Positions 35,095 to 44,795 of a stretch of 64,000 nt of DNA are shown here, piece by piece. Position 1 is the stretch's first letter. Each line of letters opens with the position of its first letter. Origin of the DNA: Spirosoma endophyticum (GTDB lineage Bacteria > Bacteroidota > Bacteroidia > Cytophagales > Spirosomataceae). The notes beneath the pieces are model-generated. The model saw only the letters and a program-made list of their open reading frames with translations. It was not told the DNA's origin and made no database searches. Location: contig NZ_FOLQ01000004.1 in NCBI RefSeq assembly GCF_900112365.1, positions 124,001-188,000 of the forward strand. The letters run 5' to 3'. The translations under genes and the position numbers were made by a program.

Positions 35095-36113
35095 TTCTGT
35101 TTCAGTGGCGCATGCGCTTTTTTCTGGAAGCTGTAGATCAGGTAGAACAGCGCGGGCAGAATGAAGACGCTTCCCAGCAATAAGGCCGTGCCAAGCGACT
35201 CAATCGTTTTGTCGTGGCCCCGGTGTTCCAGCAAGGAAAGGTAGCCCCCATTTTTGAGCAAAACGATATTCGGAAAATGATGGATTGTCGTGACCAGCAA
35301 AATCATCGTGATCTGAAATCCCGCCAGCACCCGCACGATGTAGCGCTTACCCTTCACCAATAAATACCACATGAGCACCAGCGACAACGTAGCGGCCGAG
35401 ATCGCCGTAAGACCAATCCAGTTGCCAAACACCCAGTTGAACAAGGGGATACCTTCCGCGTAGGCCGCGACGAACACCAGTGCTCCGCAACCGACAGCCG
35501 CCAGATTCATGAAGCGCGCTTTCCGCATAAATCGCTGACGTTCGCCATGACTAGCGGTTTCGCCGATCAGGTAAATAGCGGCCAGATACCCACAGATCGT
35601 GACCGTGAATAAGCCAACGGACACCGAAAACCAATCCAGCCAGCTGTAGACGTACGCGTCCAGAAACGTAGTGGCCATTGGGTCGATATGGCTTGAAACC
35701 GAGCTTCCGGCGATGATGCCCAGAAATAGGGGCGTAATGAAGCTGGAGTAGACAAAAATACGGTTGTAGAGCCCCTGCATATCGTCGACAACGGCGTCGT
35801 AATGCCGGAAGGCAAAAGCCGTTCCTCTGGCGATAATTCCCAACAACATGATGGTCAGGGGAATATGCAGATAGACTGACATGGTAGCGTAGATAGCCGG
35901 GAAACCTACAAACAGAATGACGACCGTGATAATGAGCCACATATGATTGGCTTCCCAGATGGGACCAATGGCCCGATAAAGGGTTTTCTGGGTGCGGCTC
36001 TGATTCGCTTCGGACGTAAAAAATTCAATGATACCTGCGCCAAAATCAGCACCACCCAGTAGCAGATACAATAAAATGGCGGCCCATAAATACCCGATGA
36101 CAACGTATAACAT
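35088..36113 (-). CDS. cydB: Cytochrome bd ubiquinol oxidase subunit II
   Basis: A 341-residue inner-membrane protein with eight to nine TM helices, the partner of CydA in quinol oxidation coupled to oxygen reduction at high affinity. MLYVVIGYLWAAILLYLLLGGADFGAGIIEFF is the classical start, with the GGADFGAG motif at 21-28. IGPIWEANHMWLI is the conserved second motif. It starts four bases after cydA stops. Its C-terminus (KQNF, then stop) is encoded at the edge of palindrome 35006-35094. Confidence 0.93.
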   Translation of the reverse strand: MLYVVIGYLWAAILLYLLLGGADFGAGIIEFFTSEANQSRTQKTLYRAIGPIWEANHMWLIITVVILFVGFPAIYATMSVYLHIPLTIMLLGIIARGTAFAFRHYDAVVDDMQGLYNRIFVYSSFITPLFLGIIAGSSVSSHIDPMATTFLDAYVYSWLDWFSVSVGLFTVTICGYLAAIYLIGETASHGERQRFMRKARFMNLAAVGCGALVFVAAYAEGIPLFNWVFGNWIGLTAISAATLSLVLMWYLLVKGKRYIVRVLAGFQITMILLVTTIHHFPNIVLLKNGGYLSLLEHRGHDKTIESLGTALLLGSVFILPALFYLIYSFQKKAHAPLKQNF

Positions 36114-36117
36114 AGCT

Positions 36118-37452
36118 TTAGTGAACTAGTTGGTTGGACGTAGCGGGCAAGTCATACAGTTTTCCGACCATTCGAATTTGGCGGTATAACATGAAAATAA
36201 CCACCAGCGCCAGCGATACGTAGACGCCCGTGTAGAGGTAAAACGAGTAAATAATTCCCGGCATCGGCGTGACGGCATCAGCGGTTCGCATGATCCCCTG
36301 AATAATCCAGGGCTGGCGGCCGACTTCGGTAACTGTCCAGCCGGCCTCAACGGCAATAAACCCGGCCGGTGTGGCAACGGCGAACAGGTTGAGCAGCCAA
36401 CGACTACTAAGCCAGTTACGATATTTCCACAACGCCAGAAAATAGAGGCCTGATAGGGCCATCATCAGCATACCCAACCCAACCATTATCTGAAAAGCGT
36501 AGTGCGTAATGGCGATCGGGGGTTGATTTTGAATTGGAATCTGATCGAGTCCGGTTACTTCGGCATCGAAATTTCCATGCGCCATAAAGCTCAACAAACC
36601 GGGTAATTTCAACCCATAATCCACCCGTTTATTTTTGGTATCGGGAATACCTCCGATCAGCAGCGACGCCGATTTTTCGGTATGAAAGTGCGCTTCCATA
36701 GCCGCCAGCTTAGCGGGTTGGGTTCGTGCTACGTACTTCGCCGACAGGTCACCGCTTAGTGGTTGCAACAGAGCCGCTATACACCCGAACACGGCGGCTA
36801 TCTTGAAGGATTTTGTGTGGAACTCGACATTTTTATGTTTCAAAATCATGATCGCATGAACACCCGCTACCGCAAAACCCGTAGCGGCAAACGCTGCAAT
36901 GGACATGTGCAACGCCTGCGAGAACCAGGCATCGTTGAACATGGCTTTGATCGGATCGATGTTGATATACTGCCCGTTCACGTAGTCGAAACCCGACGGG
37001 CTATTCATCCAGGCGTTGGCGGCTACCACCAGAATACCTGATACTAGTCCGCTAATGCCGACAATGACGCCCGTAACCCAGTGAAACCAGGGGTTGAAGC
37101 GATCCCAGCCATAGAGGAAAAAACCCAGCGCAATGGCCTCAATAAAAAAAGCCGTTCCTTCCAGCGAGAAAGGCATACCAAAAATAGGCCCCGCATGATT
37201 CATAAATTTGGGCCAGAGCAGGCCCAGCTCAAAAGATAGAACCGTGCCGGATACCGCGCCGGTGGCAAAGAAAATAGCGACGCCCTGGCTCCATGCTTTT
37301 GTTACGTTTTTATAAACTATTTTATTGGTTTTGAGCCAGTACCAATGCGATACGGCCATAAAAAACGGCATGACCATGCCAATGCAGGAAAAAATGATGT
37401 GAAAGCCCAGCGATAGGGCCATCTGAGACCGTGCAGCTATAAAATCATCCAT
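36118..37452 (-). CDS. cydA: Cytochrome bd ubiquinol oxidase subunit I
   Basis: A 444-residue haem-bearing subunit. H18 in LGFHIIF is the expected haem d/b595-side ligand. GTVLSFELGLLWP, EGTAFFIEAIALGFFLYGWDR and VVAANAWMNSP are conserved helices, and EAGWTVTEVGRQPW carries the GRQPW signature. The Q-loop is short, as in the CIO/short-loop subfamily. The gene heads a cydA-cydB unit. Expression would help respiration at low oxygen. Confidence 0.93.
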   Translation of the reverse strand: MDDFIAARSQMALSLGFHIIFSCIGMVMPFFMAVSHWYWLKTNKIVYKNVTKAWSQGVAIFFATGAVSGTVLSFELGLLWPKFMNHAGPIFGMPFSLEGTAFFIEAIALGFFLYGWDRFNPWFHWVTGVIVGISGLVSGILVVAANAWMNSPSGFDYVNGQYINIDPIKAMFNDAWFSQALHMSIAAFAATGFAVAGVHAIMILKHKNVEFHTKSFKIAAVFGCIAALLQPLSGDLSAKYVARTQPAKLAAMEAHFHTEKSASLLIGGIPDTKNKRVDYGLKLPGLLSFMAHGNFDAEVTGLDQIPIQNQPPIAITHYAFQIMVGLGMLMMALSGLYFLALWKYRNWLSSRWLLNLFAVATPAGFIAVEAGWTVTEVGRQPWIIQGIMRTADAVTPMPGIIYSFYLYTGVYVSLALVVIFMLYRQIRMVGKLYDLPATSNQLVH

Positions 37453-37521
37453 TGTAAAACCCGATTATCAGGTGATTACGCCCCTGTCTATCTGCTACGT
37501 TCGTGTGCAGAACAGGGTCCA

Positions 37522-37529
37522 CAAATCTA
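37522..37529 (-). promoter_or_regulatory. Bacteroidetes-type -7 box for cydAB
   Basis: On the minus strand the bases read TAGATTTG, a full TAnnTTTG match, 70 bases upstream of the cydA ATG. The nearest TTG on that strand is 26 bases further, longer than usual. It lies inside the region that a longer AraC reading frame would cover, which supports the shorter AraC start. Confidence 0.4.
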
Positions 37530-37651
37530 CTGGTTGGCAGGTTACCATAAAACCACAATTCTACACTTCTATAGGACAAACCAATGGTTTTGCGTTGATT
37601 TGGCGCGGGTTTTCAGCGCACTCTCAACAAGGCTTGCCCAACGTTCAGCTC

Positions 37652-38509
37652 ATGTCAGCAAAGGTCCCGGTTTATCAACTTCAGGCGTTTCCCCGGCACC
37701 AGCCCAACGCGCCTTTTTACATGACCCGGCTGGAAAAACTGGTGCAGGAGTTCAAGGGCATCGACAAGCCGCATTCGCATACGTTCTACCTGATCATGTG
37801 GCTCAGCCAGGGAAGCGGCACGCACACCATTGACTTCAAAACGTACGATATACAGCCTCATCAACTGTATTTCCTGACGCCGGGGCAGGTGCATAGCTGG
37901 AATCTTTCCGCCGATGCGCAGGGATATAATTTATTTTTTGATGCCCCTTTTTTCCACAACCGACTCGGGCACCGACTCTATCAATATCCTTTTTTTCACT
38001 CGCATCAACATTTACCGCTATTGGAAGCGGGCAGCCAGGAAAAGTTGTTCAGCGATTTGTTTGCCTATGCTTACGCGGAGTATGAACAGGATCAACCGAA
38101 TCGGGCAGACGTATTTCAGTCGTTTGTGCACATCATTCTGGAAACCGCCAACCGACTGTATAGTGAACCCCGGATTCTGACCGAACGACAATTGTATGAT
38201 CGAATCCGGCAATATGAAGAACTGCTGGAAGGGCAGTTTTTAACAGTTCGGGAGGTAAGCACCTATGCCGAACAAATGAACCTGACACCGAATTACCTCA
38301 ATCATATCTGCAAAAAAGTACTGGGTAAAACGGCCAGTCAATTGCTCCACGAACGTATCGTTATTGAAGCGCAGCGTTTATTGACGCACACGGCCCAGTC
38401 GGTGAAAGAAATTGGCTTTCAGTTAGGTTTCGAAGACTCGTCTTATTTCGTTCGCTTCTTTAAACGGCACACGGGCCAGACGCCCGCGGAATTCCGGCAG
38501 ACACTTTAG
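37652..38509 (+). CDS. AraC-family transcriptional regulator
   Basis: A 285-residue regulator with an N-terminal cupin sensor (FYLIMWLSQGSGTHTIDF, LYFLTPGQVHSWNL) and a C-terminal AraC helix-turn-helix (VREVSTYAEQMNLTPNYLNHICKKVLGKTASQ, then KEIGFQLGFEDSSYFVRFFKR). ATG at 37652 was chosen because 60 extra upstream codons precede the cupin fold and overlap the cydAB promoter region. It is divergent from cydAB and upstream of a DJ-1 family gene; it may control either. Confidence 0.88.
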   Translation: MSAKVPVYQLQAFPRHQPNAPFYMTRLEKLVQEFKGIDKPHSHTFYLIMWLSQGSGTHTIDFKTYDIQPHQLYFLTPGQVHSWNLSADAQGYNLFFDAPFFHNRLGHRLYQYPFFHSHQHLPLLEAGSQEKLFSDLFAYAYAEYEQDQPNRADVFQSFVHIILETANRLYSEPRILTERQLYDRIRQYEELLEGQFLTVREVSTYAEQMNLTPNYLNHICKKVLGKTASQLLHERIVIEAQRLLTHTAQSVKEIGFQLGFEDSSYFVRFFKRHTGQTPAEFRQTL

Positions 38510-38710
38510 CCGTATTTCTCCTGACCAAGTTCTTCAACGGCCACTGATCGCGCGTTTTCTTAGCACGAAAACATGTAGGCTCACGGTCAGGTGCATCCCT
38601 CCATTTCTATATAAATCCATCCATCAGATCACCTTACTCACAGGCTTATTTTCGATAACTTTCTGCTTTTTATATAGTTCTTACAAGCATAACTAACAAC
38701 TCAATGTAAT

Positions 38711-39280
38711 ATGGAAACGCAGCAACGATTGACGGGAAAGAAGGTGGCGATTCTGCTAACCGATGGATTTGAACAGGTCGAAATGACGGAACCACGTCAG
38801 GCGCTGGATGATGCAGGTGCTACTACGCACCTGATTGGCTTGAAAGGTGGCGAAGTGAAAGGCTGGGATGAAACGGACTGGGGCGATACGTTCCCGGTTG
38901 ATCTGCCCATTGCCGGAGCCGACCCAAATCAGTATGATGCTCTACTATTACCGGGTGGCGTCATGAACCCCGATAAGCTCCGAATGGACCCAAAAGCCGT
39001 GCAGTTTGTCCGGCACTTTTTTGAAGCCCATAAGCCGGTAGCCGCTATCTGCCACGCGCCGACATTGCTTATTGAAGCCGATGTGGTTAAAGGTCGGAAG
39101 TTGACCTCCTACCCATCAATTCAGACTGACCTTCGCAATGCAGGTGCTAACTGGGTAGACGAAGAAGTGGTGACGGACCAGGGCTTGGTAACCAGTCGCA
39201 AGCCCGACGATATACCGGCCTTCAATCGGAAAATGATTGAAGAAATCCGGGAAGGAAAACACGAGCGGCAACATGCCTAA
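38711..39280 (+). CDS. DJ-1/PfpI family protein (type 1 glutamine-amidotransferase-like)
   Basis: A 189-residue cytoplasmic protein of the PfpI/YhbO class, linked to protein or nucleotide deglycation and stress defence. The nucleophile elbow is AAICHAPTLL with C114 and H115, and the conserved acid is E21 in DGFEQVEM. YDALLLPGGVMNPD is the family signature. The terminator at 39289-39328 follows directly, so it is monocistronic. Confidence 0.9.
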   Translation: METQQRLTGKKVAILLTDGFEQVEMTEPRQALDDAGATTHLIGLKGGEVKGWDETDWGDTFPVDLPIAGADPNQYDALLLPGGVMNPDKLRMDPKAVQFVRHFFEAHKPVAAICHAPTLLIEADVVKGRKLTSYPSIQTDLRNAGANWVDEEVVTDQGLVTSRKPDDIPAFNRKMIEEIREGKHERQHA

Positions 39281-39288
39281 ACTCATAT

Positions 39289-39328
39289 AACAAAAAAGGC
39301 CGATCCAGCAGGGTCGGTCTTTTTTGTT
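39289..39328 (+). terminator. Intrinsic terminator, possibly bidirectional
   Basis: Arms 39289-39306 and 39311-39328 (AACAAAAAAGGCCGATCC with two mismatches) are flanked by A- and T-runs on each side. It lies between the DJ-1 gene and the convergent methyltransferase gene. Confidence 0.8.
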
Positions 39329-39361
39329 ACGAAACTTCCGTCGAGCATCGCACCACAGTTC

Positions 39362-40126
39362 TCAACGAATTGCCTGTTTTTCAGCTACCAAATACATCTG
39401 TTGATCCCCCAGTTGATAATCCAGCTTTTCCGTCGAGTTATAGACGGCAATCGTTCGCAATCCATAGCGGGCCAGCAAACGTTTTATTTCGGAAAGCGTA
39501 TATACGTGGTGCTTGAAGGAGTGCGTTTCTGACCGGCCTCCCTTTGTGTACGTAAGCTCAGTCGCCATGTAACTCTCACCCACCACGTAGGCATTTCGGA
39601 TATCCATGATCAAGTCGCCGAGCACGTAGTGGCCTGTTTTTGGAAAATTGGGTAAAATACTCTCCGCCACCATACCCGAATTGATGACAAAGCGGGCACC
39701 CGGTGTCAAGGCGTCTGATACGTTCTTTACAAAAGCAGTTATTCCCGCATAATCGACATAGCCAAAGCTGTTTCCCAGGCAATAAGCGCCATCGAAAAAG
39801 CGCTCAAGTTTAGTGGTTAATATGTCCCCCAGAATCACCTGAACAGGGAGATGTTCTGCTTCAACCTGCTCGTTTAGCTTTTGAATATAGTCAGCCGAAA
39901 TATCGATGCCCGTCATAGTGAAACCTCGTTTTGCCAACTCAAGTGTGTGCCGCCCAAAGCCACAGGGAACATCCAGAATGTGGTCGCCGGGTTTGATTGT
40001 CAACGTATCAATCAGGAAATCAACTTCCTGTTGGGTCCATTCGGTCGTAGTTGCTTTTTCCCACATCTCGCAGTTCAGGCCGGAGAAAAAATCAACGTAC
40101 CACTCGTTATTAATATCAATAGTCAT
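39362..40126 (-). CDS. Class I SAM-dependent methyltransferase
   Basis: A 254-residue cytoplasmic methyltransferase. HILDVPCGFGRHTLELAKRG is the SAM-binding motif I, MTGIDIS motif post-I, and DGAYCLGNSFGYVDYAG motif II. The substrate is not evident. ATG at 40126 is preferred over an upstream start because the 26 extra residues lie beyond the usual N-terminus and cover two small palindromes (40168-40190). It is convergent with the DJ-1 gene. Confidence 0.83.
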   Translation of the reverse strand: MTIDINNEWYVDFFSGLNCEMWEKATTTEWTQQEVDFLIDTLTIKPGDHILDVPCGFGRHTLELAKRGFTMTGIDISADYIQKLNEQVEAEHLPVQVILGDILTTKLERFFDGAYCLGNSFGYVDYAGITAFVKNVSDALTPGARFVINSGMVAESILPNFPKTGHYVLGDLIMDIRNAYVVGESYMATELTYTKGGRSETHSFKHHVYTLSEIKRLLARYGLRTIAVYNSTEKLDYQLGDQQMYLVAEKQAIR

Positions 40127-40534
40127 TGTCTGAAAGTTTTTGTGTAAATGTTCTGGTAGTCCAACCGCCGACGTGTCGGACCACCTGGTCGGTCGTGAGG
40201 GCAATTCATCTGGCGGCTAATGAGTAGCCATGATCGCTACGTCGTGTTCAGCTATGACTGAACCTGGCGGAGGAGTAAAAGTGGACAAATCACCGCCAGC
40301 CGGAAAGTTGAAACGTAGCGAATCAGCCGAGCCGTTTCCGGCCGATCAGTTGGGGAGAATAGAGCCGCAAAAGCGGTCGTTCCACGTGGGGTTCTTACAG
40401 GATGGCAGACACCGGCATCAGCATTTGAGTGCAGGATAAAAATACGCAAATGGCTGAGATAAAGTCAACGCTCATTGAGCCAACGGTAAATATCGTCTTT
40501 CAAAACCTTCTTCTAACAAACCCAATATAACACT
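40127..40534. other. Intergenic region with two small palindromes
   Basis: 408 bases. Palindromes CCGACGTGTCGG (40168-40179) and GACCACCTGGTC (40179-40190) are adjacent and look like a REP-type unit upstream of the methyltransferase. From 40230 to 40439 an open frame exists on both strands, but neither product has a recognisable fold, so I do not call a gene there. Confidence 0.5.
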
Positions 40535-40903
40535 ATGGCTCTCAAACATTTGAACGTAGCCGTGCCGGACGTAGCACAAACCAGCGTTTTTTTCGAAACC
40601 TATTTTGGGTTTCGCTCTCTGGAAGTCAAAGGCGACAATGTCATTGCCATTCTGGAGGATAATGATGGCTTCACGTTGAGTATCAGCAATTTCACGAGAA
40701 CCGAAACGCCCCACTATCCAACTGATTTTCACGTGGGTTTCGTGCAGGAATCACCCGAACAGGTTATGGCAATTTATGAAACTATGAAAGCCGATGGCAT
40801 TGATGTTGGCAAAGAACCGCGTACCTACGGTGGCCGGGGAACGATGTCGTTCTACGTAACGGCACCCGGCAATTTTCTGGTCGAGGTGTTGTGTATTCTA
40901 TAA
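40535..40903 (+). CDS. VOC (glyoxalase/bleomycin-resistance fold) family protein
   Basis: A 122-residue single-domain VOC protein. It opens MALKHLNVAVPDVAQTSVFFE and has the paired beta-alpha-beta-beta-beta motifs (FGFRSLEVKG, GFTLSISNF, TDFHVGF, YVTAPGNFLVEVL). The family binds a divalent metal and acts on diverse substrates, including glutathione adducts and antibiotics. No specific substrate can be assigned. The next gene, a DinB-type protein, lies 99 bases further on the same strand. Confidence 0.85.
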   Translation: MALKHLNVAVPDVAQTSVFFETYFGFRSLEVKGDNVIAILEDNDGFTLSISNFTRTETPHYPTDFHVGFVQESPEQVMAIYETMKADGIDVGKEPRTYGGRGTMSFYVTAPGNFLVEVLCIL

Positions 40904-40948
40904 GTGACCATTCGCTCAATAGCGTAATGACATAAGCTGATCGTCGAG

Positions 40949-40956
40949 TAGTTTTG
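40949..40956 (+). promoter_or_regulatory. Bacteroidetes-type -7 box for the DinB gene
   Basis: TAGTTTTG matches TAnnTTTG 46 bases upstream of the DinB ATG. No TTG at the usual spacing was seen, so the support is partial. Confidence 0.35.
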
Positions 40957-41002
40957 GCAAGCCAGGTAGTTAACCAAAACTTAACCAAAACTCACCCATA
41001 TC

Positions 41003-41524
41003 ATGACCCACCTCGACCAACTTCTAGACGACGTAGCATCAGCCCGGAAGCGTTACACCAGCGCTGTAGAATCCCTCACCGACGAGCAGGGCTACTGGAA
41101 ACCATCGCCCGATACATGGAGTGTCGTCGAGAATACCGAACACCTTTATTGGGCTGAGCATGGCGGCATTTGGGGGATGTGGCGGGCGCTACTTGCTAAG
41201 CAAAATGGCAAACCAGTTTGGGAGGGCGAGTTGATTCACAAAGGCTTACCGATCGAGACAATTATTGACCATACCTGGCAGTCCAAAGAAATCGTACCCG
41301 CCAGTGCCGCTCCCCGAATGGGTGGACCGCTTGCCTTCTGGCTATCGGCTTTCAACAGTCTGCAACAACCGCTGCACGATTTGGCAATTGCGCTGGCCAA
41401 TGAAGATCACGAAACCATCATTCATCCGCATCCTATTTCGGGCCCATTAGATATCTGGCAACGCTACGAATTCCTGCGCTTCCACATTGACCGACACCGA
41501 AATCAGGTGCTGGACTTGATGTAA
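41003..41524 (+). CDS. DinB family four-helix-bundle protein
   Basis: A 173-residue protein of the DinB/YfiT superfamily. The helices begin LDQLLDDVASARKRYTSAV; metal-ligand histidines are probably in VVENTEHLYWAEH and FLRFHIDRHRNQV. Members include thiol-dependent transferases and detoxification enzymes. The role here is unknown. It is a short monocistronic gene between the VOC protein and the ABC exporter. Confidence 0.82.
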   Translation: MTHLDQLLDDVASARKRYTSAVESLTDEQGYWKPSPDTWSVVENTEHLYWAEHGGIWGMWRALLAKQNGKPVWEGELIHKGLPIETIIDHTWQSKEIVPASAAPRMGGPLAFWLSAFNSLQQPLHDLAIALANEDHETIIHPHPISGPLDIWQRYEFLRFHIDRHRNQVLDLM

Positions 41525-41599
41525 TAAATACCTATGTCCAAACCTAACAACGGACTACTGTAAATCCCGGCGGGGAACCGCAAAAACCGTAAACCGACT

Positions 41600-43381
41600 C
41601 TATACCTCCTCCGTTTGCAACTGTTTTTCGTACAGTTCGCGGTAGGCACCATTTTTGGCGAGGAGTTCCTGCTGTGTGCCCTCTTCGATAATTTCGCCCT
41701 CGTCGAGCATGATGATGTAATTGGCGAGTTTGGCAGAGGAAACGCGGTGTGAAATCACGACCGACGTGCGGTCAGCCATGATGCGCTGGAGGTTATTGAG
41801 AATGATGTTTTCCGTATTGGTGTCCACCGCCGACAGGCAGTCGTCCAGGATCAGAATCTTAGGGTCGCGGGCGATGGCGCGGGCAATGCTTAAGCGCTGC
41901 TTCTGTCCACCCGACAACGTAACGCCCCGTTCGCCCACGCGGGTTTCGAACTGTTCCGGAAAACCCAGTACGTTCTGATACAAGTCGGCGTCACGGATGG
42001 CCTGATCCACGCGCTCCTGCGGCAGGTCGGGTTTGCCAAAGCGAACGTTGTTGCTGATGGTTTCCGAGAACAGGAATACATCCTGCGGTACGTAGCCCAT
42101 TTGTTCGCGCAAGGCAGTCAGGTTGTAGTCTTTAATCGGGATACCATCGACCAGAATTTCACCGGACGATACGTCGTACATCCGCGTCAGCAGATTGGCC
42201 AGTGTACTCTTGCCGGAACCCGTTGTTCCCAGAATCGCGACCGTTTCACCCGCTCGAACGCGCATCGAAAAATCCTTGATGGCAATTATTCCTGAATCCG
42301 GATAAACGAATCGGACGTTTCTAAACTCCACAGCCCCCTGAATGGTATGCTGGATGTTTTTCTGCGACACAATATCCGTTTTGATATTCAGGAATTCGTT
42401 GATCCGTTGTTGTGACGCAGCCGCCCGCTGGGTTTGGCTCGTGGTCCAGCCGAGGGCCATAACCGGCCACGTCAGCATGTTTACGTATAGAATGAATTCC
42501 GTAATGTTACCGGGCGTCAGACGACCGGCCAGAATTTCCTGCCCACCCACGAAGATAACCAGTACGTTGCTCAAGCCCACCAGGATGGCAACAATCGGAA
42601 AAAACAACGAATCGACCCGTGTCAGACTCAACGACTTGCTCCGGTATTCATCGCTTTCAATCTCGAATTTAGCCGCCGAATTATTCTCCTGTACGAATGC
42701 CTTCAGAACGCGAATTCCCGAGAAAGCTTCCTGAACATACGTAGACAGTCGCGATAAACTCCGCTGAATCTCTTCGGACCGCTGAATGATAATGTTGTTG
42801 ACAATGTAAATAGCTACCGATAGGATCGGCAAGGGCAGCAAGACATACAGCGACAGTCGGGCGTTGATGCTAACCATGTAGCTGATAACCAGGATAAACA
42901 GCACAATCAGGTTCAGACCATACATAATACTCGGCCCAACGTACATGCGCACTTTGCTGACATCTTCCGATATCCGGGCCATCAAATCGCCGGTGTTGTG
43001 CTGGCGGTAGAAACTAAGCGGTAAGGTTTGGTAGTGATTGTAAATCTCGTTTTTCAGGTCGTATTCAACGTGTCGCGACATAACGATTAGCGTTTGCCGG
43101 ACCAGAAACAGAAAGAAGCCTTTTAGTAACGCCAGCACGAGCGTCAGTACGCCAAACAGCAGAATACTGAAGGCGAATACGTCGTACAGATCCGATTGCA
43201 GCGGTGATTTATCGTATAGATAATAAACGTCCAGTGTTTCCCGTACCAGATCAAGTGCGTACCGTACTAACTGGGCCGGGAAAATGCCGAAGAGGTTGGA
43301 GATAGCCGTAAAAAGCGTCCCCAAAATCAGGTACCATTTGTACTTAAGTAAATATTTATTGAGATAGGAAAGTGCTTTCAC
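41600..43381 (-). CDS. ABC exporter, fused permease and ATPase (MdlB/MsbA-like)
   Basis: A 593-residue half-transporter from a GTG start. Six TM helices (about 15-300) form the exporter membrane domain, then comes the nucleotide-binding domain: Walker A GTTGSGKST, Q-loop GYVPQDVFLFSE, signature LSGGQKQR, Walker B ILILDDCLSAVD and the H-loop ISHR. The residue after the Walker B Asp is Asp rather than the usual Glu, as seen in the MdlB branch. It would work as a dimer exporting lipid or drug-like compounds. The substrate cannot be read from sequence. Confidence 0.88.
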   Translation of the reverse strand: MKALSYLNKYLLKYKWYLILGTLFTAISNLFGIFPAQLVRYALDLVRETLDVYYLYDKSPLQSDLYDVFAFSILLFGVLTLVLALLKGFFLFLVRQTLIVMSRHVEYDLKNEIYNHYQTLPLSFYRQHNTGDLMARISEDVSKVRMYVGPSIMYGLNLIVLFILVISYMVSINARLSLYVLLPLPILSVAIYIVNNIIIQRSEEIQRSLSRLSTYVQEAFSGIRVLKAFVQENNSAAKFEIESDEYRSKSLSLTRVDSLFFPIVAILVGLSNVLVIFVGGQEILAGRLTPGNITEFILYVNMLTWPVMALGWTTSQTQRAAASQQRINEFLNIKTDIVSQKNIQHTIQGAVEFRNVRFVYPDSGIIAIKDFSMRVRAGETVAILGTTGSGKSTLANLLTRMYDVSSGEILVDGIPIKDYNLTALREQMGYVPQDVFLFSETISNNVRFGKPDLPQERVDQAIRDADLYQNVLGFPEQFETRVGERGVTLSGGQKQRLSIARAIARDPKILILDDCLSAVDTNTENIILNNLQRIMADRTSVVISHRVSSAKLANYIIMLDEGEIIEEGTQQELLAKNGAYRELYEKQLQTEEV

Positions 43382-43539
43382 AGGACAACCAACAGCGTTT
43401 CATTCCTAACGGCCTGAGTTATTGAAAAGTTGCAGAAGTTCAGGGGGCATGGCGCATGGGGCCAGGAGCGCGGTGCATCGAATGCACTAGAAGTTAGGCC
43501 TGTTTCATACCATGTACCTTGCCTCGTGCCCCCTACTCC

Positions 43540-43570
43540 TTGCCTTTTCACGAAAAAAGCCGTACTTTTG
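43540..43570 (+). promoter_or_regulatory. Bacteroidetes-type promoter for the nusB operon
   Basis: TTG at 43540-43542 and TACTTTTG at 43563-43570 are spaced by 20 bases and match the -33 TTG and -7 TAnnTTTG consensus. Transcription would start near 43577, leaving a leader of about 45 bases before nusB. Confidence 0.65.
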
Positions 43571-43622
43571 CACCCGATTTAAGCAGTTCTTTTCTTACTG
43601 GTAGCTATTAGACTTAGGCGGG

Positions 43623-44792
43623 ATGCTCAACAGGCGATTACTCCGAATAAAGGTCATGCAGGCGTTATATGCGCTTCGACAGGCCGAATTTTCCAATCAA
43701 CAACTAGCCATCGACGGCATCAATGACCTTTTCCAACCCGACCTAAACTCGATGTTGCCTCAGGATAAACGGCAACTCGAAGGCTACCGAAAACTCGCAG
43801 GTTTACTCTTCGAGGAAGCTATAAAATCCAATCAGCCCGCAAAGGATGAAGATGCCCCAACTAAGGTACTCAAAGCCGCCAACGATGGGTTTATTTTCTA
43901 CCAAAGTCGCTCAAAAAAAGATCGTCAGCACCTCGCTCAAATGCTCATTAAGCAGGTGAATAGCATTTATGACGATTACCTGCGCGTTCTTCTCCTGTTG
44001 ATTGAACTCGGTCACGCGGCCAGTATTGACAGCGAACGCAAGCACCGAAACGTTGACGAAGCCCCCTTTCCATTCGAGTCGACCCTGAACGATAACAGCG
44101 TCATAAAGGCCCTGGCCGATCATCAGCCTTTGCAGAATGAAGCGCTCCGGCATAACATTTCCTGGGTCGACGAATTAGGGTTCGTCCGGAAGGCCCTACG
44201 TGAAGTGCTGAAAACGGATGAAACCTACCGTGCCTATTGTGAGCAGCAAACGCATACGGCCGATGAAGACCAGGCATTAATTCAATACGTATTGCGGACA
44301 CTGGTATTCAAGCACGAGGGCATTCGCGACCAGTTAGCTGAAATTGACCTGAGCTGGGCCGAGAATAGTGAAGTAGTACGTGGCCTGGCGATTCGAACGC
44401 TCAAGTCGGTTCAAGGTCCAACGGGTTTGCAACTCGAACCACTAACGGACGATTGGGAGGAAGACGAATTGTTTTTGAATACGTTATTCGAGAAATCGTT
44501 TGAAAACGACGCTGAGTATGAGCAGTTACTGGCCGATCAGCTTCAGAACTGGGATGTAGAACGGGTAGCGATGCTCGACAAAATCATCCTGAAGTTAGCC
44601 GTTTGCGAGTTGCTCAGTTTTCCAAACATTCCGGTCAAAGTAACGATTAATGAATATATCGAACTGGCAAAAGCGTACAGTACGCCCAAAAGCGGTAAGT
44701 TTGTCAACGGAATCCTGGATAATCTTTCCGAAAAGCTGATGGCTTCCGGGCGTTTGCGCAAGAGCGGGCGCGGGTTACTGGACAATAAATAA
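43623..44792 (+). CDS. nusB: Transcription antitermination factor NusB, long Bacteroidetes form
   Basis: A 389-residue protein with a NusB fold in the C-terminal third: DVERVAMLDKIILKLAVCELLSF and PVKVTINEYIELAKAYSTPKSGKFVNGILD, shortened motifs being KVTINEYIELAKAY and GKFVNGILD. The N-terminal part (LLRIKVMQALYALRQAE) is the NusB helix, followed by a long insert absent from short NusB. NusB with NusE promotes rRNA antitermination. It leads the conserved order ytxH-DUF1573-yajC-ybbR-coaE and follows a strong promoter candidate. Confidence 0.9.
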   Translation: MLNRRLLRIKVMQALYALRQAEFSNQQLAIDGINDLFQPDLNSMLPQDKRQLEGYRKLAGLLFEEAIKSNQPAKDEDAPTKVLKAANDGFIFYQSRSKKDRQHLAQMLIKQVNSIYDDYLRVLLLLIELGHAASIDSERKHRNVDEAPFPFESTLNDNSVIKALADHQPLQNEALRHNISWVDELGFVRKALREVLKTDETYRAYCEQQTHTADEDQALIQYVLRTLVFKHEGIRDQLAEIDLSWAENSEVVRGLAIRTLKSVQGPTGLQLEPLTDDWEEDELFLNTLFEKSFENDAEYEQLLADQLQNWDVERVAMLDKIILKLAVCELLSFPNIPVKVTINEYIELAKAYSTPKSGKFVNGILDNLSEKLMASGRLRKSGRGLLDNK

Positions 44793-44795
44793 AAG

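Noticed and set aside
37472..37651. 60 extra N-terminal codons for the AraC gene at 37652
   Set aside because: The region overlaps a cydAB promoter box and has no cupin or helix-turn-helix features; an ATG with family-typical length follows.
40230..40439. Open frame of 69 codons (and an opposite-strand frame)
   Set aside because: Neither product shows a fold, motif or signal; the plus-strand product is proline-rich and the stretch is not clearly coding.
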